Origin: an uncultured Oscillospiraceae bacterium
GTDB lineage: Bacteria; Bacillota; Clostridia; Oscillospirales; Oscillospiraceae
Assembly (NCBI GenBank): GCA_934597175.1
Contig: CAKTQR010000005.1
Coordinates: 1 to 64,000, forward strand
Direction: 5' to 3'
DNA length: 64,000 nt
Part shown: in pieces, positions 23,137 to 32,344 of the stretch
How the letters are laid out: every line of letters begins with the position of its first letter
Position numbering within the stretch: the stretch's first letter is position 1
Made by a program: the position numbers and the translations under genes
The notes under the pieces: generated by a model
What the model was told of the DNA's origin: nothing
What the model saw: the letters and a program-made list of their open reading frames with translations, nothing else
Databases searched by the model: none

Positions 23137-23177
23137 AAAACACCGAGAAGGGTCGGGCAGACCATTCTCGGTGTTTT
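23137..23177. terminator. Bidirectional terminator between two restriction systems
   Basis: AAAACACCGAGAA (23137-23149) pairs with TTCTCGGTGTTTT (23165-23177), with a smaller GGTC/GACC stem inside. It separates convergent hsdR and the second methyltransferase. Confidence 0.85.
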
Positions 23178-23245
23178 ACATTTATTCTTCCGCCAGCTTC
23201 GTCAGCAGGGCATAGTGGATGCCACAAAACATTGTGCTCACTGAG

Positions 23246-24592
23246 CTATCTGCGAAACTGCACAGGCGTTTCGGGGATTTCCGACTCAAAGCGGGAGGTC
23301 ATCAGTGCTTCAAAGCCCTCGTTGTACTCGTAGCCTACGAAGCTGCGGCCGGACTGAGCCGAGGCTATAAGAGTTGTGCCGCTGCCGAGGAACGGGTCGA
23401 CGACCAGGTCGCCCTCGTTTGAGGATATCGCAACGATACGGGACACGAGCTCGTTGGGATATATCGCAGGGTGGGTATACTTTTTGCCGACGCTGCCGGC
23501 TTTCCGGTTGATATTCCAAAAAGCCTTTCCGTTTATCTCGTCGTTTTTGTAATCTCCGATTTGCCTGAAAGCTTCAAAATCCACGCAAAAATCGGCGCTT
23601 TTTGAGAAAACGAGGACATATTCGTGCCGGTCGACGATGTTCTTTTTGCCCGTCGGAATTCCTGACGATTTGTGCCAGATGAGTATCCCCTTATACGAGT
23701 ACCCGATCTTCCTGCACATCCTCACAAAGTCGTATGGGATGGAGATCAGCTTCCCGCTGTGCATGCGGATGTTGATGTTCACCCACAAGCTCCCGTCGGG
23801 GCGCAGCCTTTCAAAGCACTCCGACCAGACCTTTTCCATGCGCAAAAGGTAGGTCGCATAGTCCTCCTGACCGATCTGCCCCTTCTTGAAATAGTCTTTC
23901 AGATTCCAATACGGCGGCGATGTCACTATGGTTTTCACGCTGCCAGCCGGTATCTCGGACATGTCCTCGGACGACTTGAAAATTACGACGGGATCCTGCT
24001 CGCCTGCCGGTCGCACACTCTCGCCGCAATCGCAGCGATTGCGCTCTTTTTTCTCGGTGTTGGGGCAGCTATCGGGCTCGGAGATAAGCTCAAAATCATC
24101 GCCGCAGCCGCTCATTGTGAGCAGGCGGTCAATTACGCCCCGGTCGCCGAGCATAATATGCTCGGTTATATGTGCATGCCCGTCGTCAAGGGTCGGGATC
24201 CAGACATTGCCGGGGTCTTTCCCTTTGGGGTTGTAGTTTTTTGCTCGCTTGCCCCACTCAACATCCTTCCAGATGTGCTTTTCCCGGATGGCGTCCTTAT
24301 TGAACTTCATCGACTTGTGCTGCTTTGCAAGCCACACGACATATTTCACATTGTCGATAAAAGCGGCCTTTTGACTTTCGCTCGAAGGATAAACTATCGT
24401 CGTGACATAGTCGTAGCCGATGCCGTCCGCCTCGTGGATAAGCTCAAGAAAGTCGTGCACAACATTCAGCTTGCTGTCGTACTCCGTTCTGAAAATCGCA
24501 AAAAAACAGCCGTCCGGAGAGAGCAGGTCATATTTTTCTTTTAAAAGCGATACGGTCTTGTCAAACCCCGTATTTGTTATCACTGTTTGCAT
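23246..24592 (-). CDS. DNA methyltransferase with a degenerate N-terminal half
   Basis: A 448-residue DNA methyltransferase. The active half (residues 200-448) has TSPPYW (224-229, catalytic) before DPFLGSGTT (399-407, SAM-binding), the beta-class order of N4-cytosine/N6-adenine enzymes. The first 170 residues resemble another methyltransferase domain (DGCFFAIFR, HITEHIMLGDRGVIDRLL) but show neither motif. A Cys-rich patch (CPNTEKKERNRCDCGE) links the halves. The start at 24592 overlaps the preceding gene by 13 bases. It is last in a unit with another methyltransferase, an HNH endonuclease and an XRE controller, and probably protects one strand of that nuclease's site. Confidence 0.85.
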   Translation of the reverse strand: MQTVITNTGFDKTVSLLKEKYDLLSPDGCFFAIFRTEYDSKLNVVHDFLELIHEADGIGYDYVTTIVYPSSESQKAAFIDNVKYVVWLAKQHKSMKFNKDAIREKHIWKDVEWGKRAKNYNPKGKDPGNVWIPTLDDGHAHITEHIMLGDRGVIDRLLTMSGCGDDFELISEPDSCPNTEKKERNRCDCGESVRPAGEQDPVVIFKSSEDMSEIPAGSVKTIVTSPPYWNLKDYFKKGQIGQEDYATYLLRMEKVWSECFERLRPDGSLWVNINIRMHSGKLISIPYDFVRMCRKIGYSYKGILIWHKSSGIPTGKKNIVDRHEYVLVFSKSADFCVDFEAFRQIGDYKNDEINGKAFWNINRKAGSVGKKYTHPAIYPNELVSRIVAISSNEGDLVVDPFLGSGTTLIASAQSGRSFVGYEYNEGFEALMTSRFESEIPETPVQFRR

Positions 24593-25398
24593 GCGTCGAG
24601 CCCATCCAATCTCTTTTTCGCTATATCGCAGTACTCCTTGACGGCATCTATAAGCACCCACTCTCTGCCCAGCAGCTGAGCTGCCTTTGCGGTGGTGCCG
24701 CTTCCGCCGAACGGGTCGAGCACGAGGTCCCCGGGGTCGCTCCAGGACATGATGTGATCCTCCGCGAGCTTCTCCGGGAAAATGGCAGGGTGCTCATACG
24801 CAATTTTGTCTTTTGTTGAAAAGCCCTTGCCGTTTGCGTAGCGCCAGATGTTTGTTCTCACGCCAAACTCGCTGACCACTTTTTTGCCTTTGTTCGTCAG
24901 AGAGCCGTCCTTTTCCCTGCGGGTGACATCTGCGTAGGTCGAATATCCCGCCCATTTATTCGGCTTGTCCCGCAGGATGTGGACGGTTTTCGGCTTGCCC
25001 TTGCTCAGGACAAACATGTATTCGAAAGAATTAAAATACCTGTTCGGGTGAGGTGGACCGGAGCCCGCTTTTTCGTAGATGATGACATCATACATGTCAA
25101 AGCCGAGCTCCTGAAAAAACAGCGCCTGCTTGAAGCTCGTCAGCGATTTTGCGCCCTTGACGGTTTTATCGCCGACGACCCAGACCACGACTCCGCCGGG
25201 CTTGACGACCCTGTAGAGCTCTTTTGCAATCGCTTTGAACACATCAAAATTCCATGCAAGCTTGCCGTCATAATCTCTCAAATCATCGTAAGGGGGACTG
25301 GTTATGACCATGTCAACACATTCCGGCGGAAAATCCTTGAGCTTCTCCTCCGATCTTGCGTTGATTATACGGTGTTTTATATCTTCTAATTCCAACAT
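24580..25398 (-). CDS. DNA methyltransferase, N4-cytosine/N6-adenine type
   Basis: A 272-residue enzyme with catalytic TSPPYDD (33-39) and SAM-binding DPFGGSGTT (228-236), a compact beta-class methyltransferase. GAGGAA lies just before the ATG. It starts nine bases after the HNH endonuclease gene stops and overlaps the next methyltransferase by 13 bases, so all are co-transcribed. Two methyltransferases beside one nuclease suggest an asymmetric recognition sequence, with one enzyme per strand. The exact base modified cannot be read from the sequence. Confidence 0.9.
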   Translation of the reverse strand: MLELEDIKHRIINARSEEKLKDFPPECVDMVITSPPYDDLRDYDGKLAWNFDVFKAIAKELYRVVKPGGVVVWVVGDKTVKGAKSLTSFKQALFFQELGFDMYDVIIYEKAGSGPPHPNRYFNSFEYMFVLSKGKPKTVHILRDKPNKWAGYSTYADVTRREKDGSLTNKGKKVVSEFGVRTNIWRYANGKGFSTKDKIAYEHPAIFPEKLAEDHIMSWSDPGDLVLDPFGGSGTTAKAAQLLGREWVLIDAVKEYCDIAKKRLDGLDACKQ

Positions 25399-25407
25399 AG
25401 TTGTTCC

Positions 25408-27633
25408 TCACGCTATAATGCGGTTATACTCGGCCTGGGTTATCGCTCCGTCTGCCATCAGGTATTCAAGATGATACGATCTCAGCAGATTCTGCGCCTT
25501 CAATATCCGCAGCCTCTCGGTAAAACCGAGGTGCAGGTAGTTGTTCTCTCTCAGGCTTGCGTATTTTGCCCGCTTGTCCTGCGCAGGCAGGAAGTGTATC
25601 TTTCTGTGACAATTTGGGCACAGAGCAAACAGATTCAGAAAGTGATCGGGTCCGTATGTGTTGCCAAACGGGATGAAATGATGAAACTCAACATACGGCT
25701 CGCCGAGGTATGTGGTGAAACTTTCCTCGCCGCAGCACTCGCACTTTAACATGTTGTTATCCGCAAAACGGCTTATGTAATAGGACTTCATCAGGCCGAT
25801 AAGCTGGGTGTTTCTTGCCCGGTTTTCGGCAGGGCTTACGGTCGCCGCCGCTGAGATCTGCTCGATCCTTTCACGCAGGTCGGCGGCATTTTCCGTCCTG
25901 TAACGGGCGAGAGTCTGATTTTCACGAGCGGCGCCCACATTTATAAACGCCTCATAGTCCTCGTACCGCAGGCAGGTGACGACACTCTGCACCTCCCGCT
26001 TGACGGCTGCAAGCGAGCTCAGCCCAAGCGTCCCGAGCAGCCCGGCAAACTTGCTGCGCATGAAGGTGGAAATGCTGCTTATATCGTCGGCCGACATGGT
26101 CACAACGGCAGTGATGCCGAGGGAGACGGCCGAGATCGTCACGGCGATGCTGAGCATGATGAAATTGTCGGGATGGATGTTGTACAGATCCCAATATATC
26201 TTCACCCTGTCGTCTATCTGCGTGTCGCCGCCGTGCAGGGCGGCAATATAGCGACGACGGAGCTCCGCCTCGCAGTCGGCGAAAACCTGCCCGAACTTTC
26301 TTATCTTGTAGTCGTCTAGCTTGCGGTAGGTGCCGTACAGCATTGCAAGCGCATTGCAGTCGGCGATATGCACCGCAGAGCGGCGGAAGTCGACGATGTT
26401 TAAGGGATTGCGGCAGTCATCCTTGAGGATATCCCCGCGTATGCCGAGCAGATATTTAAGCAGCTCTTTTCTGCCGTCCTCGTCCTCCCGGTCCCGCTGC
26501 CTGCCGAAAGCGTTCACCTGCGCCTTGATGGTTTCGAGATTACCGAAAATTTCGGCTTCCTCCTGCGCCCACGCCTGCGCATCAAAGCTGTGCTTTTTTC
26601 TCGAGACGATGTATTTGTATTCGTCCAGCGACAGCGAGCCTCGCCGCATAAGATGGCCGAGGATGTCGGTGTAGGGCGTGTAGCTTATCCCGAAGCGCTC
26701 GGGGGGATTGTCAACGGCGGTGATCTGCTTTATCTCTGCGGTGACCGGCTGAGAGATCATTTTTATCTTCTGGTGCTCCCAGATGGTCAAAAACTCGATA
26801 TAGTTTGCCTTTAATGCCAGCTCGCCGATGGGGGTCAGGCTGCTGAATTCAAAATCCGAATAGCCTGTTGACTTCGAGTGAAAAAATCCGTAATAGTACA
26901 AAACCTGCCGCTCGTTGCGAATGAATGCGACAAAGTCGTTCTCAATCCCACGGAAATTCGGGCTTTCATGGGGAAAAGCCCGGTTAAGCTCCCGTATATC
27001 GGCTTCGTCAACAGGATGGTGAGCCGCCATGCTGCACGCCCGCTCCATAGTCTCCCGAGACAGGATGTATTTTGTTGAGTTGTCGTTAATGCACTGCTCG
27101 GCGTTTGCGTCGTTCATGCAGCTGTCGATAGCGGCGTCTAAAATTATCGCATCGATGTTTTCGTGGGAGTAGACGAAGCCGGGCGCCTGAATGGCCTGCT
27201 TGAGCTTACTCTTTATGCCGGCCTGCCCGCCGGAGCCCATCAGCAAGGTGAAATAATATTTCTTTGCGCTCTGGTAGTATCTTTCGCGTTCGAGCCGGGT
27301 GTCAAAAACATTGCGGCTTGCAAAATTGGCAAACAGGTTGAAGTCCTCGGATTTGAAGTTGACGGCGCCGTTTTCGGGGTAGAAAAAAGCCTTGGCCTGC
27401 GGCTGCAGCTCCTCGTCCAGGCTCGAAATGAACGAGTCGAATATGTCGATGACCTTCTGCCTGTATTCGGTCGTCATTATGTCGTTTGACAGGAAGATAA
27501 AGTAGTACAGGGTCAGGAACTTTTTCGTATACCAAAGGGTGCCCGAATCCCGGACTCTGGTCAGCTCCATGGACTTCGTCAGGGCATAATTGCCGGGCAA
27601 AAGGGAACTCAGAAATTCATCATACATCGGCAT
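25408..27633 (-). CDS. Large HNH endonuclease, probable restriction enzyme
   Basis: A 741-residue protein. The C-terminal HNH zinc-finger nuclease is clear: C631, C633 and C634, then EFHHFIPF with H651 and H652, then CPNCH (672-676). The N-terminal 480 residues are helical with a winged-helix-like segment (SSLTPIGELALKANYIEFLT, 265-284). A strongly hydrophobic stretch at 491-512 (FIMLSIAVTISAVSLGITAV) could be a membrane anchor or a buried core helix. AGGAGG seven bases before 27633 sets the start. It overlaps the XRE gene by 14 bases and precedes two methyltransferases, so I read it as the nuclease of a two-methyltransferase system. I do not recognise the N-terminal family. Confidence 0.8.
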   Translation of the reverse strand: MPMYDEFLSSLLPGNYALTKSMELTRVRDSGTLWYTKKFLTLYYFIFLSNDIMTTEYRQKVIDIFDSFISSLDEELQPQAKAFFYPENGAVNFKSEDFNLFANFASRNVFDTRLERERYYQSAKKYYFTLLMGSGGQAGIKSKLKQAIQAPGFVYSHENIDAIILDAAIDSCMNDANAEQCINDNSTKYILSRETMERACSMAAHHPVDEADIRELNRAFPHESPNFRGIENDFVAFIRNERQVLYYYGFFHSKSTGYSDFEFSSLTPIGELALKANYIEFLTIWEHQKIKMISQPVTAEIKQITAVDNPPERFGISYTPYTDILGHLMRRGSLSLDEYKYIVSRKKHSFDAQAWAQEEAEIFGNLETIKAQVNAFGRQRDREDEDGRKELLKYLLGIRGDILKDDCRNPLNIVDFRRSAVHIADCNALAMLYGTYRKLDDYKIRKFGQVFADCEAELRRRYIAALHGGDTQIDDRVKIYWDLYNIHPDNFIMLSIAVTISAVSLGITAVVTMSADDISSISTFMRSKFAGLLGTLGLSSLAAVKREVQSVVTCLRYEDYEAFINVGAARENQTLARYRTENAADLRERIEQISAAATVSPAENRARNTQLIGLMKSYYISRFADNNMLKCECCGEESFTTYLGEPYVEFHHFIPFGNTYGPDHFLNLFALCPNCHRKIHFLPAQDKRAKYASLRENNYLHLGFTERLRILKAQNLLRSYHLEYLMADGAITQAEYNRIIA

Positions 27634-27868
27634 TATATTGCCTCCTTTCCGAAGATTCGGACGGATCGTCCGGAACAAATTCCATAATGTCGTCGGACTT
27701 GACCCCAAGGGCGGCGCATATTGCGCCGATGATGTCGGTGGTGATGTCCTTGTCGTTTGCCAGCTTGTACATCTGGTAGTGGGTGATGCCGGCGGCGGTC
27801 TCTAAATCTTTCTTTTTCATGTTCCTGTCCACAAGTATATGCCACAGCTTTTTATAGCTTACTGCCAT
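27620..27868 (-). CDS. XRE-family controller protein of the HNH restriction unit
   Basis: An 82-residue Cro/C1-type HTH protein (YKKLWHILVDRNMKKKDLET and AAGITHYQMYKL). This is the short YozG/HTH_26-like class common in clostridia. GGAGGAGAA precedes the ATG at 27868. It is first in the unit and overlaps the endonuclease start by 14 bases, the arrangement expected of a controller (C) protein that delays nuclease expression until methylation is complete. That role is inferred from position. Confidence 0.85.
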   Translation of the reverse strand: MAVSYKKLWHILVDRNMKKKDLETAAGITHYQMYKLANDKDITTDIIGAICAALGVKSDDIMEFVPDDPSESSERRQYNADV

Positions 27869-27914
27869 TTCTCCTCCACCTTTCGAGTGCACCGGTTTAA
27901 ATGTTTGTACTCGC

Positions 27915-27943
27915 ATTATACCATGCCCCGACCGATTCTTCAA
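27915..27943 (-). promoter_or_regulatory. Promoter of the HNH restriction unit
   Basis: On the minus strand TTGAAG (27943-27938), 17 bases, TATAAT (27920-27915), about 47 bases before the controller gene. No clear C-box dyad is seen. Confidence 0.75.
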
Positions 27944-27980
27944 CATTTTGATAAAGATCTCAAACTTTAAAAGCCAAACC

Positions 27981-28012
27981 AAAAGTTCCCGCACCGAGGT
28001 GTGGGAGCTTTG
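27981..28012 (-). terminator. Probable terminator of the polysaccharide operon
   Basis: On the minus strand an imperfect hairpin, AAAGCTCCCACAC with GTGCGGGAACTTTT, follows the stop codon at 28025 and is succeeded by T-rich sequence. Confidence 0.55.
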
Positions 28013-28024
28013 TTCTTATTAAGT

Positions 28025-29752
28025 TCACTCGATAATATCGTATTGCTTCATCAGCTCGATGCGCTCCTTTGCGAGTTTTATCGAGCCCGTGGCGCTGTTT
28101 TCCGAGTCCGACTGCGTCTCGGCGGTGTAGTGCGCAATGCGCTGCGCCCACGCAAGCGGCAGCAGGTACGGGTGCTTTTTGAGGTACGGATAGCGGCCCT
28201 GCAGATACTCCCGCTTCGGGAACACCGAGCGCAGCACGCTGCTTTTTTCGCCCGTGCGGTTGGCTTTGACGGCGTTTATCGTCACGGTCGACGAGTGCAG
28301 GCGGGTGTAGTCGCTCGTGCCGTACACGCCGCCGCACAGCGTGTCGTGCAGCAGCGGCTCAACATCGATCTCGCTGCCCCACGGAGCGGGCAGGTCAAGC
28401 TCGATGCCGAGGTATTCTCTTGCTATCTTGAACGCCGCCTCGGCGAAGGTCGCCGCATGGACGCTGCCGCACTGCTCGTGCAGGCGCTGCCAGTCGACCT
28501 CGCTGCGGTACTCGCGCGCCCACAGGCCGATGTCGCAAAACTGCCGCAGACCGATGCCGCTGCGCACAAAGTGCTTGTATGCGTGCAAGATCAGGTACAG
28601 CAGGTGCTCGTGCGGCGGCATGGCGAGGTATCCGCCCGTCTCGACGGGCGTGACGCCGACAAAAAAGTGATTCAGCTCGTCGTAAGCGTCCTCGGAGGAG
28701 TCGAACAAATGCCGGTGCAGCTCGATGTAAAGCGGGCTGCCGTTTTTCGTGTAGGACACCTCATCGGCGGCGGCAAGCTCGTCGTCGGGCGTGGAGGTGC
28801 TCATCCCCTGCGCCAGCAGCGCCTCGTGGCAGGCGAAAAACTCGCCGTCCGGGATGAACAGGTCGTCGTCGGCGCTGATGCGGTGGTCACGCAGCGGGTA
28901 CAGGCGGCTGCACAGCTGTCCCTTGACCACGATGGGGTGAAGCCGGGCGTCACGCAGCCTGCGGTACAGCCCCGCAAACTCCGCCGAGCGCACCGTCTGG
29001 CTCATCACCTGACGGATGACCTGCTGCTTTACAGGGTCAAAAAGCCCGGGGTTTTCCTGCGTATCCGGGGATTTGCGGGCGGCCTCAAAGAGTATCGGCA
29101 GCAGCTTCTGCTGATTTGCCAGCGCAAAAACGGCGGGCCAGTCCACCGCCTCGGCGGGCAGCGCCCCGCCCGAGACTGCGGCTTTGGCGATATTCAAAAA
29201 TTGAGTTTCGGTCGTTGTCAGGGTCATGTTCGGAACTCTTTCTCCGGATTTTTTGATGGTATGGGTGAGCAGCAGCGAGCAAGCGCCGACAAGCGCCCCG
29301 AGCGTGTTGCAGAAGACATCGTCGGTCTCCGCAAGGCCGAGCGAGAAGCGGTACTGCGCAAATTCGACGCAGATGCTCACGAGGCAGCCGACAAGCGCCG
29401 TGATGGCGAGTCTGCTCCGGCGACGCAGCGTCTGCGGCAGGGCGTTTGCGAGCGTCAGGCCGAGCGGGAAGAACAGGAACACATTCATCAGCGTTTCCCG
29501 GTACAGCTCCGGCTGCTGCCGTGCTGCGGCGATAGCGGCAAACGGGGTGAGGATGACGCCCGAGCCGCCCTCGGAGCGGCTGAGCACGGTCGCATAGACT
29601 ATCGCCGCAAGCGACACGACCGCAAGCAGCAGGTTGACCCGCCGCCGGCGCTTTGCGCTTGTGTGCGCCGCCGCAACGCCCCAGCCGACGAGCCCCAGCG
29701 CCATGACCCCGATGACCCAACCGATCGGCCGGGTGTAGATGTAGTGAAGCAT
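28025..29752 (-). CDS. VanZ-like membrane domain fused to a nucleotidyltransferase-family domain
   Basis: A 575-residue protein in one open frame. Residues 1-168 are a VanZ-like membrane domain (NVFLFFPLGLTLANALPQTL, CVEFAQYRFSLGLAETDDVF). Residues 176-575 are an uncharacterised nucleotidyltransferase (PF14907-type) domain with VVKGQLCSRLYPLRDHRISA and the metal-binding run DDD (295-297). M176 looks like the normal start of the second domain, and a GGAG lies 14 bases before it, so internal initiation is also possible. It is the last gene of the polysaccharide operon, one base after the flippase stop. Function of neither part is established. Confidence 0.75.
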   Translation of the reverse strand: MLHYIYTRPIGWVIGVMALGLVGWGVAAAHTSAKRRRRVNLLLAVVSLAAIVYATVLSRSEGGSGVILTPFAAIAAARQQPELYRETLMNVFLFFPLGLTLANALPQTLRRRSRLAITALVGCLVSICVEFAQYRFSLGLAETDDVFCNTLGALVGACSLLLTHTIKKSGERVPNMTLTTTETQFLNIAKAAVSGGALPAEAVDWPAVFALANQQKLLPILFEAARKSPDTQENPGLFDPVKQQVIRQVMSQTVRSAEFAGLYRRLRDARLHPIVVKGQLCSRLYPLRDHRISADDDLFIPDGEFFACHEALLAQGMSTSTPDDELAAADEVSYTKNGSPLYIELHRHLFDSSEDAYDELNHFFVGVTPVETGGYLAMPPHEHLLYLILHAYKHFVRSGIGLRQFCDIGLWAREYRSEVDWQRLHEQCGSVHAATFAEAAFKIAREYLGIELDLPAPWGSEIDVEPLLHDTLCGGVYGTSDYTRLHSSTVTINAVKANRTGEKSSVLRSVFPKREYLQGRYPYLKKHPYLLPLAWAQRIAHYTAETQSDSENSATGSIKLAKERIELMKQYDIIE

Positions 29753-29753
29753 A

Positions 29754-31298
29754 TTATTCTTGTGTTTTGGAGTGTCCCGTAAGTTTGTTCCAAGCCCGCT
29801 TCAAGTGCGGGGCAACCAGCTGCTTGGCGTAGCGATAGGTCTCTTTGTCGAACAGCGACGCCACGGCGAAAAACAGCGGCACAACAACGATGCAGGTGAT
29901 CGCCGCCCAGAGAATGATCCTCGGGTAAGTGTCAAGCGCAATGTTGGCAAAAACGACCTTGGACAGCAGCGTCAGCGCAATAAACAGCGCCAGATTGACC
30001 AGCCACCGCCGGTATGTCCTCCACGGACTGCGGTGCAGTATCTTCCGGTTTGCGTAGATGATCATGTCGTTCGTGCGATATAGCAGCGCAGCGATAGTGC
30101 CGAACAGTACGCCGTAGATGCCAAACTTGAACACGCAGACCAGGGAGACAACGATGTTGATGATGGATTCTAGGATCGAACGCCATTGGGTTTGTTTAAA
30201 GTGCCCGGCATATTCAATGATCTGCGCGGAAGAACTGCGTCCATTTGACAAAAGAGTCGTTGTAACGATCAAATACGGCAGATATTTGTCGATATAGTTA
30301 ATGTCCGTAACGCCGCTTGTATACAGCGTCATAAACGGAAGAATAAAAATATTGGCAATGCAGAAGAGGCTGAAGGTCAACACCATGTTGAATATCTCGT
30401 AGACATCAAGAAGTTTCAGCGCTCGTTCTCTGTCGGTATTAAATGTCTGCCCGAGGATAAAGTTAGCTCCGGCAAAGTTCGTAACAACAGTAGTGATAAT
30501 TCCGAACAGCATGGTATACATCGAGTACACGCTGACTGTCTTCAAGCCGCAAAAATATGTAAGGAGCAGAACATCGGTGTTAAAAAATATCAAGGCTGAT
30601 ATTTGATGCACCAGTGCATTTTTGCTCTGAGAAATTGCGGTATAGTCCGGCTCTGCCTTTTTGCTCAGCCACGGATAATGCTTCTTGACATAGAACAGAA
30701 TGAAAAAGACCTGTACTACATTGAAAAGCAAATACATCGCCTGCAGCTCAACGATGTTGCAGCCTAAAAGCAATAGAGCAATTTTTGCGGCGCTTGTCGC
30801 AATGTTCACGACAATTGAGAGATTTGTCAGGACATAACTGCGGCCTTCTGCCTTGAGCAGGATCACATACTTCCCCTGATAGTAGTATTTTATAACGCCC
30901 GGGAGGCCGCTCAGGAACATGACTGCCATGACTTGCCACTTAGGGAGCGTTGATTCAAATGTAAAGGGAAAAACAAAAGTCAGCAGGAGAATGACGGCAA
31001 AATACCATCTTCCCGTGCGCTTATAAAAGTGGTCAACAGCGGCGACGATCTCGCCGACCTTTGTTTGATCATTTCTTGCGATCGGACCATACAGCGCCTG
31101 CGTTGCCGCTGCGCCGACTCCGGCCTCCAGCAACGCAACATAGACCAGAACATTCCCTATAGAGGTGAAAAGTCCGTTTGCTTCCGAGCCCAGATTGACC
31201 AGCATAAGGCGGGGAATAATGATCCCCAACAAGAGGGTCACGAGCTGCGCCGCAACATTGGCCGCAATATTTTTAAAACCTTTTGTACTGTTTTGCAT
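29754..31298 (-). CDS. Polysaccharide flippase (Wzx-like, MATE/MOP superfamily)
   Basis: A 514-residue membrane protein with about fourteen hydrophobic segments and the N-terminal FKNIAANVAAQLVTLLLGII typical of oligosaccharide flippases. It should move lipid-linked repeat units across the cytoplasmic membrane. Its partners in this operon are the polymerase at 43034-44143 and the initiating transferase at 47058-47720. Base composition is lower in GC than at the operon's start, as for many of the glycosyltransferase genes next to it. Confidence 0.9.
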   Translation of the reverse strand: MQNSTKGFKNIAANVAAQLVTLLLGIIIPRLMLVNLGSEANGLFTSIGNVLVYVALLEAGVGAAATQALYGPIARNDQTKVGEIVAAVDHFYKRTGRWYFAVILLLTFVFPFTFESTLPKWQVMAVMFLSGLPGVIKYYYQGKYVILLKAEGRSYVLTNLSIVVNIATSAAKIALLLLGCNIVELQAMYLLFNVVQVFFILFYVKKHYPWLSKKAEPDYTAISQSKNALVHQISALIFFNTDVLLLTYFCGLKTVSVYSMYTMLFGIITTVVTNFAGANFILGQTFNTDRERALKLLDVYEIFNMVLTFSLFCIANIFILPFMTLYTSGVTDINYIDKYLPYLIVTTTLLSNGRSSSAQIIEYAGHFKQTQWRSILESIINIVVSLVCVFKFGIYGVLFGTIAALLYRTNDMIIYANRKILHRSPWRTYRRWLVNLALFIALTLLSKVVFANIALDTYPRIILWAAITCIVVVPLFFAVASLFDKETYRYAKQLVAPHLKRAWNKLTGHSKTQE

Positions 31299-31306
31299 AA
31301 ATAAGT

Positions 31307-32329
31307 TTATTGATCGATACGGTGCTTCATAGCTGCGATTTGATTAAATGCCCAAATTAGCGCAAAGCAACGAGTTCGTAAAATCGACTGGTACAATGGA
31401 TGAACATTCTGAAATCTCCCATACCTAAAAGCGTCCTTACACTCTGGTGAATGAAGGATTGCGCTTCCTCTTTCAAATATCTCCCTTTTAGGGGCGTTTG
31501 AGCTGATAGATACATTCATAGATACAAGTGAAGAATATATGATATATTCACGATACTTTTCTTGGTAAGCTGAAAAAGGAATGCTGTTCTGGTTCATTAG
31601 TTTTTTCAGCTCGTTAAGCCAATTTAATTCAATTTCCCAAAAATCAACGGGCGTTTTGTGTGTCAGACTCGTCAAAATTCCGGTGGAATAGTTGTATAGC
31701 GGCTCATTTGCAAAGCCAACATTACCATCGACAGCTTGCAAATATTTCAATATAAACAGGGTGTCTTCATTGCGTGAAAGATTCTCGTCAAAATGTAGAT
31801 TGACATTCCGGATTTTCTCTGTGGGGAAAATACTGCGCCATACTGATCTAAAAAGACCATGTTCATATATAAATAACAAAGCGTCACGAAGTGGGACACA
31901 TGTCGTTTGACTTGAATATACCGGATTGACCACTCCGATAATTTTCCCTGAATCTGCGTCAACCCTTTTAAACCCACACGCACAAAAGAAGACATCTTCC
32001 TCCGCTTTTGCCATTACATCATACATCTTCTCACACCATGTCAGCTCAACATAGTCGTCAGGATCGCAAAACATGATGTATGTTCCCACCGCATTATCTA
32101 AGCCAACATTTCGTGCTGAACTGACGCCTCCGTTTGTCTTATGAATTACCCTTATCCTGCCGTCTTTCAAGGTGTATTCATCACAGATAGCGCCGCTGGC
32201 ATCTTTAGAGCCGTCATCTATCAAAAGAATTTCGATATCTTTAAAAGTTTGCGCAATCAGACTGTCAATACATCTTCGTATATATTTCTCAACATTGTAG
32301 ACCGGAACAATAATAGATATTTCAGCCAT
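31307..32329 (-). CDS. Family 2 glycosyltransferase
   Basis: A 340-residue GT-A enzyme. The N-terminal domain has SIIVPVYNVEKYIRRCIDSL, the nucleotide-binding DDGS (39-42), NGGVSSARN and the metal-binding DPDD near residue 90. The C-terminal third is divergent and probably sets the acceptor. It transfers one sugar during assembly of the lipid-linked repeat unit at the inner membrane face. AGGAGAG lies before the start. The donor sugar cannot be predicted. Confidence 0.9.
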   Translation of the reverse strand: MAEISIIVPVYNVEKYIRRCIDSLIAQTFKDIEILLIDDGSKDASGAICDEYTLKDGRIRVIHKTNGGVSSARNVGLDNAVGTYIMFCDPDDYVELTWCEKMYDVMAKAEEDVFFCACGFKRVDADSGKIIGVVNPVYSSQTTCVPLRDALLFIYEHGLFRSVWRSIFPTEKIRNVNLHFDENLSRNEDTLFILKYLQAVDGNVGFANEPLYNYSTGILTSLTHKTPVDFWEIELNWLNELKKLMNQNSIPFSAYQEKYREYIIYSSLVSMNVSISSNAPKREIFERGSAILHSPECKDAFRYGRFQNVHPLYQSILRTRCFALIWAFNQIAAMKHRIDQ

Positions 32330-32344
32330 AACAATCTCTCCTTT

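Noticed and set aside
19911..23165. A 1084-codon open frame on the minus strand opposite hsdR
   Set aside because: The same cause: the plus strand carries every HsdR motif, and the antisense product is low-complexity His/Leu/Arg-rich sequence.
15655..27868. BREX, DISARM or Dnd system
   Set aside because: The island has two methylation-based units but none of the hallmark genes (PglZ, BrxL, DrmA/B or DndB-E) is present.
28001..29782. A 593-codon open frame on the plus strand opposite the VanZ-nucleotidyltransferase gene
   Set aside because: It is antisense to recognisable domains, crosses operon boundaries and lacks a ribosome-binding site.
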